Positions 26,353-34,392 of a stretch of 64,000 nucleotides of DNA are shown piece after piece. A program made the translations under genes and the position numbers. Each line of letters starts with the position of its first letter. Positions within the stretch are counted from its first letter, which is position 1. The notes beneath the pieces were generated by a model. It ran no database searches. It was not told where the DNA came from and worked only from the letters and a program-made list of their open reading frames with translations. The stretch is from Myroides phaeus. GTDB taxonomy: Bacteria > Bacteroidota > Bacteroidia > Flavobacteriales > Flavobacteriaceae. The DNA lies in the NCBI RefSeq assembly GCF_009799805.1, contig NZ_CP047050.1:882001-946000 (forward strand), given 5' to 3'.

Positions 26353-27333
26353 ATGGCTAAAATTCTTACAGGAGTTCAAAGCACAGGAACTCCACACTTA
26401 GGGAACCTTTTAGGAGCTATTTTACCAGCAGTAGAAATGGCGAATAACAAGGAGAATGATTCTTTTCTTTTTATTGCGAATTTACATTCGGCAACTCAAA
26501 TTAAAGATGCAAAAACATTACAAGAAAATACCTATAGTGTTGCGGCTACTTGGCTTGCTTGTGGTTTAGATGTTAATCATGTAACTTTTTACCGCCAGTC
26601 AGATGTACCGCAAACGACTGAGCTTACTTGGTACTTAAGTTGCTTCTTTCCATACCAACGATTAACATTAGCGCATTCGTTTAAAGATAAAGCATCTGTT
26701 TTATCTGATGTTAATGCGGGGTTATTTTACTACCCTATGTTAATGGCTGCAGATATCTTATTATATGATGCAGAATTTGTACCTGTTGGGAAAGACCAGT
26801 TACAACACTTAGAAATTACAAGAGATGTAGCTTCAAGATTTAATAACCAAATGGGAGAAACTTTTGTTTTACCAGAGGCTAAAATATCTGAAACAGTTAT
26901 GATTGTTCCGGGTACTGATGGTCAAAAAATGAGTAAATCAAGAAACAATACAATTAACCTTTTCCAAACTGATAAAGCTTTGAGAAAACAAGTTATGGGT
27001 ATTGAAACAGATAGTACTCCACTTGAAGATCCAAAGAATCCAGATACTTGTAACGTATTTACTATCTACAAACTATTAGCTACACCAGAGCAAATTGAAG
27101 CAATGAGAGCTAATTATGAAGGTGGAAATTACGGGTACGGACACGCAAAACAAGCGTTATACGAATTAATCGTTGAGAAGTTTAAAGATGTTCGTGAGAA
27201 GTACGAATATTATATGAACAACTTAGAAGAAGTTGATGCATTACTTTTTAAAGGAGCAGAAAAAGCTTCTGTAATCGCTACAAAAACTTTAAATAAAGTA
27301 CGCGAAAAATTAGGTTATAACACACCAAGATAA
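26353..27333 (+). CDS. trpS: Tryptophanyl-tRNA synthetase
   Basis: 326 residues, class I synthetase of the usual size. The HIGH-type motif is TPHLGNLLGA (about 12-21) and the KMSKS motif is intact (GQKMSKSRNN, about 194-203). It charges tRNA-Trp. Monocistronic with its own promoter and terminator. Confidence 0.97.
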   Translation: MAKILTGVQSTGTPHLGNLLGAILPAVEMANNKENDSFLFIANLHSATQIKDAKTLQENTYSVAATWLACGLDVNHVTFYRQSDVPQTTELTWYLSCFFPYQRLTLAHSFKDKASVLSDVNAGLFYYPMLMAADILLYDAEFVPVGKDQLQHLEITRDVASRFNNQMGETFVLPEAKISETVMIVPGTDGQKMSKSRNNTINLFQTDKALRKQVMGIETDSTPLEDPKNPDTCNVFTIYKLLATPEQIEAMRANYEGGNYGYGHAKQALYELIVEKFKDVREKYEYYMNNLEEVDALLFKGAEKASVIATKTLNKVREKLGYNTPR

Positions 27334-27338
27334 AACGT

Positions 27339-27370
27339 AAAGAGCTACTAAATCAGTAGCTCTTTTTTTT
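27339..27370 (+). terminator. Intrinsic terminator of trpS
   Basis: 11-bp stem AAAGAGCTACT/AGTAGCTCTTT (27339-27349 with 27355-27365), then T run. The dprA stop codon lies within the T run on the other strand. Confidence 0.88.
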
Positions 27371-28481
27371 ATTGTATTAATTCAAAGTATTTACCTGGCA
27401 AAGGTCTTACAATCCCCTTCAACTCTAAATTAAGCAAAGCTGTACTAACTTTATAAATCGGCATTTCGCAGTTTAAAGCTATCATATCTAACAACTCCCT
27501 TTCACAAGTAACCAAATAGTCAAAAACCTTTTGTTCATCATCTGACAAGTCTAAAAACAACATCGGCTGTATTACTTTTGGCTTCTTTGTAATCTGGTCC
27601 CAATTCAAAGTTTCTACTATATCATTCGCACTACTAAGCAATTGTGCTCTATTTTTGCGTATTACCAGATTACACCCTTGACTCATCACATCTGTAATTC
27701 TTCCAGGAACAGCAAAAACATCCCGATTATAGTCATTGGCAAAAGTTACAGTACTCATTGAGCCTCCTTTAATGGCACTTTCTATAACAATTACGGCTTG
27801 AGACATCCCTGCTACAATGCGATTGCGCTGTATAAAGTTCTCACGTTCAACGCGACTATTCATCCAAAATTCACTAATCAAACTCCCTCCATTCTCTTCT
27901 ATTTGTTTAGCTATGCTATAATGTCTTTCAGGGTAAATGCGATTCAGCCCATGTCCCAAAACAGCATAAGTATCTAACCCCTCCTCTAAAGCTGCTGTAT
28001 GGGCACAAACATCAATGCCATAAGCCAAGCCACTAATGATGATGGGATTGTAATCTTTTAAATCACTAATCAATTGTTCGCAAAACTCAACTCCCCTCTT
28101 ACTCGGGTTTCTCGTTCCTATGATGCTAATCACTCGTCTGTTATTAAATTCAAAATTAGCATTAGAATGAAATAACATAATAGGCGAATCATCGCACTCT
28201 CGCAACAAATTAGGGTAATGAGGGTCTTTATAATAACAAATAGACAATCCTTGATTTTGAATAGCCTTTAATTCTAATTCTGCTCTTTGAAGCACCAAGG
28301 GATCGTGTATTTTATTCCACAATACCGTTCCTACTTGATGTACTTGCATAATTTCTTTTTGACTTGCTTGAAAAATTGCCTTAGGCGATTCGAAGTAATC
28401 TATTAGTCGCTTTGCAGTAACTGGCCCAATCCCAGCAACGGTTTGCAAAGCTAAAGTGTAAAACAATTTTTCTTCTTCCAT
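27369..28481 (-). CDS. dprA: DNA processing protein DprA
   Basis: 370 residues. An N-terminal helix-hairpin-helix (VAGIGPVTAKRLIDYF), the Rossmann-type DprA core with SIIGTRNPSKRG and SGLAYGIDVCAH, and a C-terminal winged helix (about 310-370) are present. DprA loads RecA on incoming single-stranded DNA during transformation and protects it. Divergent from the HU/SPOR gene, a neighbourhood usual in Flavobacteriia. Confidence 0.95.
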   Translation of the reverse strand: MEEEKLFYTLALQTVAGIGPVTAKRLIDYFESPKAIFQASQKEIMQVHQVGTVLWNKIHDPLVLQRAELELKAIQNQGLSICYYKDPHYPNLLRECDDSPIMLFHSNANFEFNNRRVISIIGTRNPSKRGVEFCEQLISDLKDYNPIIISGLAYGIDVCAHTAALEEGLDTYAVLGHGLNRIYPERHYSIAKQIEENGGSLISEFWMNSRVERENFIQRNRIVAGMSQAVIVIESAIKGGSMSTVTFANDYNRDVFAVPGRITDVMSQGCNLVIRKNRAQLLSSANDIVETLNWDQITKKPKVIQPMLFLDLSDDEQKVFDYLVTCERELLDMIALNCEMPIYKVSTALLNLELKGIVRPLPGKYFELIQ

Positions 28482-28645
28482 AAATACTTTTGATATATAT
28501 TCGAACTCTTTGTATCTTCACTAAATATCCACAAAAACCTATCCAAAAACTTCAAAAAGTAAGATGCTATTAGTTTCTTTATATCTTTGTAAGAATCTAA
28601 TACTGAAAAACTTAAAAGTAATTGTAAATATTTGTGAATATTTTT

Positions 28646-28675
28646 TTGTTTCAGCTATTGTTTAATGTAATTTTG
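28646..28675 (+). promoter_or_regulatory. Consensus promoter placed at the start codon (leaderless gene)
   Basis: TTG (28646-28648), exactly 19 bases, TAATTTTG (28668-28675). The ATG follows 5 bases later at 28681, so the transcript should begin at or within a base or two of the start codon. Confidence 0.75.
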
Positions 28676-28680
28676 TCTTT

Positions 28681-29619
28681 ATGAAGATCGAGAAATACAT
28701 ATCAGCTTTATTATACAGATACCAGTGTGTGATCATACCGGGGTTCGGAGCATTTTTGACAGAGACTAAGTCATCATACTACAATGAAGAGGAACAAGCG
28801 TTTTTTCCTCCTCAAAAAATGATGTCTTTTAATGCAAATGTTAAGCACAATGATGGGCTATTAGCTAATCATATCGCTATGCAAGAAAAAATCAGTTATG
28901 ACGAAGCAGTTAAGTATATCACTTTAGCTGTTAAAGGTTGGGATAAAGAATTAAGCAACTTAGGTAGTTTAACTTTACCTACTATTGGAGCTTTCCAATG
29001 CAATAGCGAAGGAAGCTTGGTTTTTGAACCTACTTCAAATAGCAATTACTTAATGACTTCTTTTGGATTGTCTTCTGTAATGGCATCTTCTGTTGATAGA
29101 GTTGCTACAATTCCTTTACAAGAAACAGTGGCGGTTCCTCAACAAAGAAAGAAAAGCAAATATGCATTTGTAAAATACGCTGCTGTTATTACACTTTTCT
29201 TAGGTGTTGGTAGTGTTATTGCAGACAAAGGTTATGATGCTTATTTAAACGATCAATCATACACAATTGAGAAAAACGTACAATCAAAAGTTCAAGATAA
29301 GATACAACAAGCAACGTTTATCATTGAGCCAAGTGCTACAACAATCTCAATTCCAGTTAGAGAAGAAGTAATCGTTTCTACAGAAGTGGTAAAACCTTAT
29401 CACATTGTGGCGTGTGCTTTTAGAAGCAAACAAGCCTCTGAAGAAGAAGCGGTTAAATTGCAAAACAAAGGTTTTGAAGGTGCTACAGCACTAGCTCGTA
29501 CGAAATATGGTATGTATCCTGTTTCTTATGGAGGTTTTGAAACACAAGGTGACGCTCAAAAAGAATTAAAGAAAATCCACCGTTCTACAAATAAAGACGC
29601 TTGGATTTTAGTACAATAA
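28681..29619 (+). CDS. HU-CCDC81 and SPOR domain protein
   Basis: 312 residues. The first 130 residues match the HU-CCDC81 type domain (IPGFGAFLTE, LPTIGAFQCNSEG); a membrane helix (about 165-181, YAAVITLFLGVGSVIA) follows; the C-terminal SPOR domain (about 240-312, PYHIVACAFRSKQASEEEA) binds denuded peptidoglycan. It likely links the cell wall or division site with a cytoplasmic HU-like domain. The promoter position implies leaderless translation. Confidence 0.9.
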   Translation: MKIEKYISALLYRYQCVIIPGFGAFLTETKSSYYNEEEQAFFPPQKMMSFNANVKHNDGLLANHIAMQEKISYDEAVKYITLAVKGWDKELSNLGSLTLPTIGAFQCNSEGSLVFEPTSNSNYLMTSFGLSSVMASSVDRVATIPLQETVAVPQQRKKSKYAFVKYAAVITLFLGVGSVIADKGYDAYLNDQSYTIEKNVQSKVQDKIQQATFIIEPSATTISIPVREEVIVSTEVVKPYHIVACAFRSKQASEEEAVKLQNKGFEGATALARTKYGMYPVSYGGFETQGDAQKELKKIHRSTNKDAWILVQ

Positions 29620-29632
29620 ATAGTTAAACATT

Positions 29633-29665
29633 AGTCCCGTAACTGAAAAGTTGCGGGATTTTTTG
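29633..29665 (+). terminator. Intrinsic terminator of the HU/SPOR gene
   Basis: 12-bp stem with two G-U pairs (29633-29644 with 29649-29660), GAAA loop, then T5. The 3' half overlaps the -33 element of the next promoter. Confidence 0.8.
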
Positions 29666-29684
29666 TTTAATGTCTCTATATTTG
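29651..29684 (+). promoter_or_regulatory. Promoter of the thioesterase-nuclease pair
   Basis: TTG (29651-29653), 23 bases, TATATTTG (29677-29684). It excludes an upstream ATG at 29670, which would lie inside the promoter. Confidence 0.6.
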
Positions 29685-29699
29685 CCGAAAACAATTATA

Positions 29700-30212
29700 A
29701 TGGAAGCAAAATTAGTATCAGAATCAGCTACATTGATGACTGACCTTGTTCTACCAGGAGAAACAAACCCCTTAAACAATATGTTTGGTGGTGAGTTATT
29801 GGCTCGTATGGATAGAGCTGCAGGAATTGCTGCAAGACGCCACTCTCGTCGCGTTTGCGTTACTGCATCAGTAAATCACGTGGCATTCAATAGACCTATC
29901 CCCCTTGGCAGTGTTGTTACTGTAGAAGCAAAAATATCTCGTGCATTTAACTCTTCTATGGAGGTATATTTAGATGTTTGGATTGAAGACCGCGAGTCAG
30001 GTATCAAGAAAAAAGCAAATGAAGCAATCTATACTTTTGTTGCTGTTGATGATACAGGACACCCTGTTTCTATTCCGGAGATTATTCCACAAACAGACAT
30101 TGAAAAAGAGCGTTATGTTGGAGCATTAAGACGTAAACAATTAAGCCTTGTTATTGCAGGTAAAATGAAACCGTCTGAAGCAACTGAATTAAAAGCGTTA
30201 TTTAACGAATAA
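29700..30212 (+). CDS. Acyl-CoA thioesterase (hot-dog fold)
   Basis: 170 residues from the chosen start (MEAKLVSESATLMTDLVLPG); an upstream ATG at 29670 is rejected because a promoter overlaps it. Motifs NPLNNMFGGELLARMD and ASVNHVAFNRPIPLGS are typical of YciA/BACH-type thioesterases, which cleave acyl-CoA esters. The S1/P1 nuclease gene starts 5 bases after its stop. Confidence 0.9.
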   Translation: MEAKLVSESATLMTDLVLPGETNPLNNMFGGELLARMDRAAGIAARRHSRRVCVTASVNHVAFNRPIPLGSVVTVEAKISRAFNSSMEVYLDVWIEDRESGIKKKANEAIYTFVAVDDTGHPVSIPEIIPQTDIEKERYVGALRRKQLSLVIAGKMKPSEATELKALFNE

Positions 30213-30217
30213 AGAAT

Positions 30218-31006
30218 ATGAAGAAAATACTTTACTTTTTATTAGCAGCGTTATTCACTTTACAAACTGCTAATGTATTTGCTTGGGGAACTACTGGTCA
30301 CCGAGTAGTAGCTGAACTTGCAGAGAGAAATCTTACGAAGAAAGCTAAAAAACAATTGAAACAAATTATTGGAGACCAACAACTTGCTTACTGGGCAAAC
30401 TGGCCTGACTTTTTAAAGTCTGATCCTACTTGGAAATTCTCTGATAGCTGGCATTATATCAATTTACCTGGTCATTTAGACCGCCAAGCTTTTGATCAAG
30501 AGTTAGCGAATTCTACGGATAAAAACTTATACAAAAGAGCGCTAATGTTGATTGAAGAGTTGAAAGATAAAAACTTACCGCTTGCTAAAAAACAAGAGAA
30601 TTTATACTTCTTAATCCACATTATTGGAGATGCTCATCAACCTTTACACATTGGTAGATTAGACGATTTAGGAGGAAACCGTGTAAAATTAGAATGGTTT
30701 AGAAAACCGACTAACTTACACAGTATTTGGGATTCTTCTTTAGTTGACTTTGACAAATACAGCTATACTGAGTATGCTACTGTTTTAGATGTACACGGAA
30801 AAGCATACAATCAAAAATTAACTGACGGAGGAATTGAAGATTGGATCTTTGATTCATACACAATGGCTAACAAGATTTATGACAGCGTTGAAGCTGAAGA
30901 ATCTTTAAGCTATAAATACCATTTTAATCACAAAGATGATGTTGAAAATCAATTATTAAAAGGAGGTTTGCGCTTAGCAAAAGTTCTAAACGAAATTTTC
31001 AAGTAA
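30218..31006 (+). CDS. Secreted S1/P1-type nuclease
   Basis: 262 residues. A signal peptide ends NVFA, so the mature protein begins with WGTTGHR, the Trp whose amino group binds zinc in this family. Further zinc ligands are visible in HYINLPG, HIIGDAHQPLHIG and HSIWDSSL. Such phospholipase-C-fold enzymes degrade single-stranded nucleic acids outside the cytoplasm. Second gene of the thioesterase operon. Confidence 0.93.
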   Translation: MKKILYFLLAALFTLQTANVFAWGTTGHRVVAELAERNLTKKAKKQLKQIIGDQQLAYWANWPDFLKSDPTWKFSDSWHYINLPGHLDRQAFDQELANSTDKNLYKRALMLIEELKDKNLPLAKKQENLYFLIHIIGDAHQPLHIGRLDDLGGNRVKLEWFRKPTNLHSIWDSSLVDFDKYSYTEYATVLDVHGKAYNQKLTDGGIEDWIFDSYTMANKIYDSVEAEESLSYKYHFNHKDDVENQLLKGGLRLAKVLNEIFK

Positions 31007-31022
31007 TCATTTGACACAATAC

Positions 31023-31058
31023 AAAAGGGCGAAGTAATTAATTACTTCGCCCTTTTTA
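31023..31058. terminator. Bidirectional terminator
   Basis: 16-bp arms (31023-31038 with 31041-31056; AAAAGGGCGAAGTAAT) with A and T runs on both sides, between convergent genes. Confidence 0.9.
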
Positions 31059-31076
31059 TTTGGATTTATCTTATTG

Positions 31077-32663
31077 TTATCTACTATAACTCGATCTTGA
31101 TGAGGATGAGCTGGAACGTGAAGACGATGATGATGACGGCGCTGAATAAGAAGATCTACTTGATCCTGACGAACTACCGCTATAATTACTTCTTGACGAT
31201 GAATTGCTACTTCCTGAGTTAGTATTTGATCGTGAGTAATAACTGCTATTAGAGCTACTACTTGGCGAACTACTACTTCTGCTATAACTTGAGCGAGAGC
31301 TTGACGAACTACTCGGAGATGAGCTGTAATTGCTATTTGAGCCTTGACTATAACTACCTCTACGTGTTGAACTACTATTAGTTGATGAATTATTACTTGA
31401 AGAAGATGTACCTCTATCGTAATTTGATCTATTAGCAGATGAACTTGTAGAATAACTTGAGCGACTTGAAGAAGAATTTGAGCTTCCTTCAATTTTGTTT
31501 ACCTCTCTATTATTTGAGCCACTGTAATAATCGCTACGACTACTTGATCCACTACCACTTGTAGCATATTCACTTCTGCTATTTCCGCGTTTGTAATCTG
31601 AGCTTCCATTACTTGAGTTGCTATTCCCCCCGCTGTAATAATCGCTACGACTACTTGATCCACTACCACTTGTAGCATATTCACTTCTGCTATTTCCGCG
31701 TTTGTAATCTGAGCTTCCATTACTTGAGTTGCTATTCCCCCCGCTGTAATAATCGCTTCTATTATTTGATCCACTACCACTTGTAGCATATTCACTTCTG
31801 CTATTTCCGCGTTTGTAATCTGAGCTTCCGCTACTTGAATTGCTATTTCCTCTGCTGTAATAATCGCTTCTGCTATTTGATCCACTGCCACTTGTAGCAT
31901 ATTCACTTCTACTACTTCTGCTGCTTGTCAAATCAGCACGGTTATAGTAATTACTCTCTCCATATCTCGTTTTAAACGAGTTGTTTGGATTTTGACGTTC
32001 ATAGTAATCTTGTCTAACATTAGAATACATATTCTCTGCTCTATAACTATTTCTATACGGTCTATAGTAATAATTATTGTTTTGATTTATATGCACGTGT
32101 ACGTGTGAAACATAGCGCCCGGTTGAGTATGGAGCATATCCGTAGTAATAATTTGGATAATAGTTCCAATACCAAGATGAATAGTAAGGTCTGTAAGAAA
32201 CACCCCAGAATAAACTAAACATAGGAGGCGTAGTTACATAAATAGGCTCGTAAATGTAGTTTGCTCCATATAAATATGAATTCCCTACTACTTGCATATA
32301 AACTACTTTCTTGCGTTTATCCTTTTCTACTTCAATAGTTGCAACGTCTTGATATAAATCTTTACCAAGAACAGCCTGAATAACAATTAAGTGCGTTCTA
32401 CCCTCAACTACTTCTACAACTCGTAGATAATCTACATAACCATCCCCATTTAGGTCAAGGTTATTTATACGAGAATAAGGGTCATTTAACCTAAACTCAA
32501 AGTCAGCCAAATCAGACGATTCTCCAAAAACAGAAGCCACTGCTTGAAGGTCTAAGTTATCGCTAATGTCATAGTTATTAGCCGTTACCACAGTTCTTTG
32601 TCCAAAAGACACAGAAAAACTGAGTGTTAAAAATAACAGCGCGATATAATGTAATGTTTTCAT
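31077..32663 (-). CDS. Exported Ser/Tyr-rich repeat protein
   Basis: 528 residues. A signal peptide (MKTLHYIALLFLTLSFSVSFGQ, written in part) is followed by an ordered region to about 130 containing an EF-hand-like loop DLNGDGYVD. A Tyr/Asn-rich stretch (140-230) leads to repeats of 37 residues (starting SRSEYATSGSGS, three full and one partial copies), and then a Ser/Arg/Tyr tail to the end. Low-complexity Ser-rich tails of this sort suggest a surface or matrix protein; function unknown. The same DNA is open in other frames, which are shadows. Confidence 0.85.
   Translation of the reverse strand: MKTLHYIALLFLTLSFSVSFGQRTVVTANNYDISDNLDLQAVASVFGESSDLADFEFRLNDPYSRINNLDLNGDGYVDYLRVVEVVEGRTHLIVIQAVLGKDLYQDVATIEVEKDKRKKVVYMQVVGNSYLYGANYIYEPIYVTTPPMFSLFWGVSYRPYYSSWYWNYYPNYYYGYAPYSTGRYVSHVHVHINQNNNYYYRPYRNSYRAENMYSNVRQDYYERQNPNNSFKTRYGESNYYNRADLTSSRSSRSEYATSGSGSNSRSDYYSRGNSNSSSGSSDYKRGNSRSEYATSGSGSNNRSDYYSGGNSNSSNGSSDYKRGNSRSEYATSGSGSSSRSDYYSGGNSNSSNGSSDYKRGNSRSEYATSGSGSSSRSDYYSGSNNREVNKIEGSSNSSSSRSSYSTSSSANRSNYDRGTSSSSNNSSTNSSSTRRGSYSQGSNSNYSSSPSSSSSSRSSYSRSSSSPSSSSNSSYYSRSNTNSGSSNSSSRSNYSGSSSGSSRSSYSAPSSSSSSRSSSSSSRSSYSR
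31520..31920 (-). repeat. 111-bp coding tandem repeats
   Basis: The landmark TGTAGCAT recurs at 31560, 31671, 31782 and 31893, exactly 111 bases apart, giving 37-codon units in the Ser-rich protein. Two neighbouring copies are nearly identical at the DNA level, which indicates recent duplication or gene conversion. Confidence 0.92.
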
Positions 32664-32874
32664 AATCTTCTCTTTTCACTTTACCATATACCTAAAGCAT
32701 TGCAATAAATATACCGTAACAATTTAAAGCAAGGTACTGAAAAACAATATGTAAAAAGCTTAATAATTCCTTAAATACGAGGGAATTGTGCTAAAATGGC
32801 GAAATCACTTCAGTTATTTTAAAGGTTTAAGAAACAGTAAACTAAATAAAACACGATAAGTAGTACATTTTTAC

Positions 32875-32882
32875 TAATTTTG
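32875..32882 (+). promoter_or_regulatory. -7 box for hflX
   Basis: TAATTTTG, perfect TAnnTTTG. It overlaps a possible TTG start at 32880 and so rules it out; the ATG at 32901 is 18 bases downstream. Confidence 0.6.
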
Positions 32883-32900
32883 TACTATAATATAGTTTAT

Positions 32901-34133
32901 ATGATTGATAGAGAAGAAATAAATTTTGAACGTTCTGTAATCGTAGGTATCGTTACAAAAGATCAAGATGAGTCAAAACTTAATGAATATTTAGATGAAT
33001 TAGAGTTTTTGACATATACGGCTGGAGGAGAAGTATATAAGCGCTTTACACAGAAAATGGAAAAGCCTAACCCTAAGACCTTTGTTGGAACAGGGAAAAT
33101 GGAAGAAATCCACCACTATATAGTAGAGAACGATATTCATACCGTAATATTTGATGATGAGCTTACACCAGCTCAACAAAAAAACGTTTCAAAAATATTA
33201 GATTGTAAGGTGTTAGACCGTACCAACCTAATCTTAGATATATTCGCACAAAGAGCACAAACTTCTTATGCGAGAACACAAGTTGAATTAGCACAATTTC
33301 AATATTTACTACCCCGTCTTTCTGGAATGTGGACTCACTTAGAGAGACAGCGTGGAGGTATTGGTATGCGTGGTCCTGGGGAAACAGAGATTGAAACAGA
33401 TAGACGTATCGTTCGTGATCGTATTACGCTATTACGCGAAAAGTTGAAAGTTATCGATAAACAGATGGCTTCACAAAGAGGAAATAGAGGTGCGATGGTA
33501 CGTGTTGCTTTAGTTGGGTACACAAACGTTGGTAAATCTACTTTGATGAATACAATCGGTAAAAGTGAAGTATTTGTTGAGAACAAGCTGTTTGCTACCC
33601 TTGATACTACCGTTCGTAAAATCGTAATAGGCAACTTGCCTTTCTTGCTTTCTGATACCGTTGGTTTTATTAGAAAACTACCTACACAGTTAGTAGAATC
33701 GTTCAAGAGTACCTTAGACGAGGTTAGAGAAGCAGATTTACTATTACACGTAGTTGATATTTCTCACCACGACTTTGAAGACCACATCGAATCTGTAAAT
33801 ACGATTCTAAAGGACATCAAAAGTGATGATAAACCAACGATTATGGTGTTTAATAAAATTGACGCTTATAAACCGGAAGTTATCGCTGAAGATGATTTAA
33901 TGACTGAACGTACATCACGCCACTACACGATTGAAGAGTGGAAAAAAACGTGGATGAACAAAGTTGGAGAGAATAATGCAATCTTTATTTCTGCAACAAA
34001 CAAGGAAAATATGGAAGAATTTAGAAAGAAATTATATGAAGCTGCACGTGAGATTCATATCACCAGATTCCCTTATAACAACTTTTTATTCCCTGACTAT
34101 GACCACTTAGTAGAAGGTCCAGACAGCGAATAA
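32901..34133 (+). CDS. hflX: Ribosome-associated GTPase HflX
   Basis: 410 residues from the ATG at 32901 (MIDREEINFERSVIVG). An upstream TTG frame start at 32880 is rejected because the promoter -7 box covers it. The N-terminal HflX domain includes FVGTGKMEEI and RGGIGMRGPGETEIE; the GTPase domain has GYTNVGKST (G1), DTVGFI (G3) and NKID (G4). HflX splits stalled or hibernating ribosomes under stress. Confidence 0.95.
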   Translation: MIDREEINFERSVIVGIVTKDQDESKLNEYLDELEFLTYTAGGEVYKRFTQKMEKPNPKTFVGTGKMEEIHHYIVENDIHTVIFDDELTPAQQKNVSKILDCKVLDRTNLILDIFAQRAQTSYARTQVELAQFQYLLPRLSGMWTHLERQRGGIGMRGPGETEIETDRRIVRDRITLLREKLKVIDKQMASQRGNRGAMVRVALVGYTNVGKSTLMNTIGKSEVFVENKLFATLDTTVRKIVIGNLPFLLSDTVGFIRKLPTQLVESFKSTLDEVREADLLLHVVDISHHDFEDHIESVNTILKDIKSDDKPTIMVFNKIDAYKPEVIAEDDLMTERTSRHYTIEEWKKTWMNKVGENNAIFISATNKENMEEFRKKLYEAAREIHITRFPYNNFLFPDYDHLVEGPDSE

Positions 34134-34187
34134 AATATTTGTTCATAAAAAAATTTATAAAGTAACTCAGTGTAATAATATTTTTTC

Positions 34188-34195
34188 TATTTTTA
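34188..34195 (+). promoter_or_regulatory. Candidate -7 box for the asnA leader
   Basis: TATTTTTA, one mismatch to TAnnTTTG, about 25 bases before the leader ATG. No clear -33 TTG. Transcription would start near 34201. Confidence 0.4.
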
Positions 34196-34219
34196 CACTA
34201 TTGCTAAAAAGCTGATTAT

Positions 34220-34306
34220 ATGTATTTATCATTGAACAATAATTTCTCTAATAATAATTTGAATTGTGTATACGATTTGAAGAGGGAAGCTATTGGCAAT
34301 GATTAA
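34220..34306 (+). CDS. Asn-rich leader peptide of asnA (predicted attenuator)
   Basis: ATG to TAA, 28 codons. Asn occupies codons 6-8, 11-13, 15 and 27, that is 8 of 28, with 7 packed in codons 6-15 (MYLSLNNNFSNNNLN...). A terminator follows 31 bases after the stop and asnA 30 bases after the terminator stem. The segment 34281-34291 can pair with the 5' arm of the terminator. This is the arrangement of ribosome-mediated attenuators such as his and trp, with Asn codons matched to an asparagine synthetase gene. I know of no description of this one; translation has not been shown. Confidence 0.7.
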   Translation: MYLSLNNNFSNNNLNCVYDLKREAIGND

Positions 34307-34349
34307 AGTTAATTATATATTATTTCATTATCCGTTTAAAGGCTCCTCT
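34281..34349 (+). promoter_or_regulatory. Predicted antiterminator helix
   Basis: AGAGG (34281-34285) pairs with CCTCT (34345-34349), and AGCT (34288-34291) pairs with GGCT (34341-34344, one G-U), with a two-base bulge. The 3' arm is the 5' arm of the terminator, so the two folds exclude each other. A ribosome held at Asn15 (34262-34264) would cover to about 34279, leaving the 5' arm free; one that reaches the stop at 34304-34306 would cover it. Confidence 0.6.
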
Positions 34350-34368
34350 CTGAGGAGCCTTTTTTTTA
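34338..34368 (+). terminator. Attenuator terminator ahead of asnA
   Basis: Perfect 11-bp stem AAAGGCTCCTC/GAGGAGCCTTT (34338-34348 with 34352-34362), 3-base loop, then a T run to 34367. It is 205 bases after hflX and only 24 bases ahead of the asnA ATG, so asnA must be read through it or use an unseen promoter. Confidence 0.88.
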
Positions 34369-34392
34369 TTAAAAAATTCAAACCTAAATATC

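Noticed and set aside
31007-31906. Two long open frames (31007-31492 and 31499-31906, minus strand) inside the Ser-rich gene
   Set aside because: They are other-frame readings of the repetitive Ser-rich coding sequence, with no natural protein composition; the 528-residue frame has the signal peptide and ordered domain.
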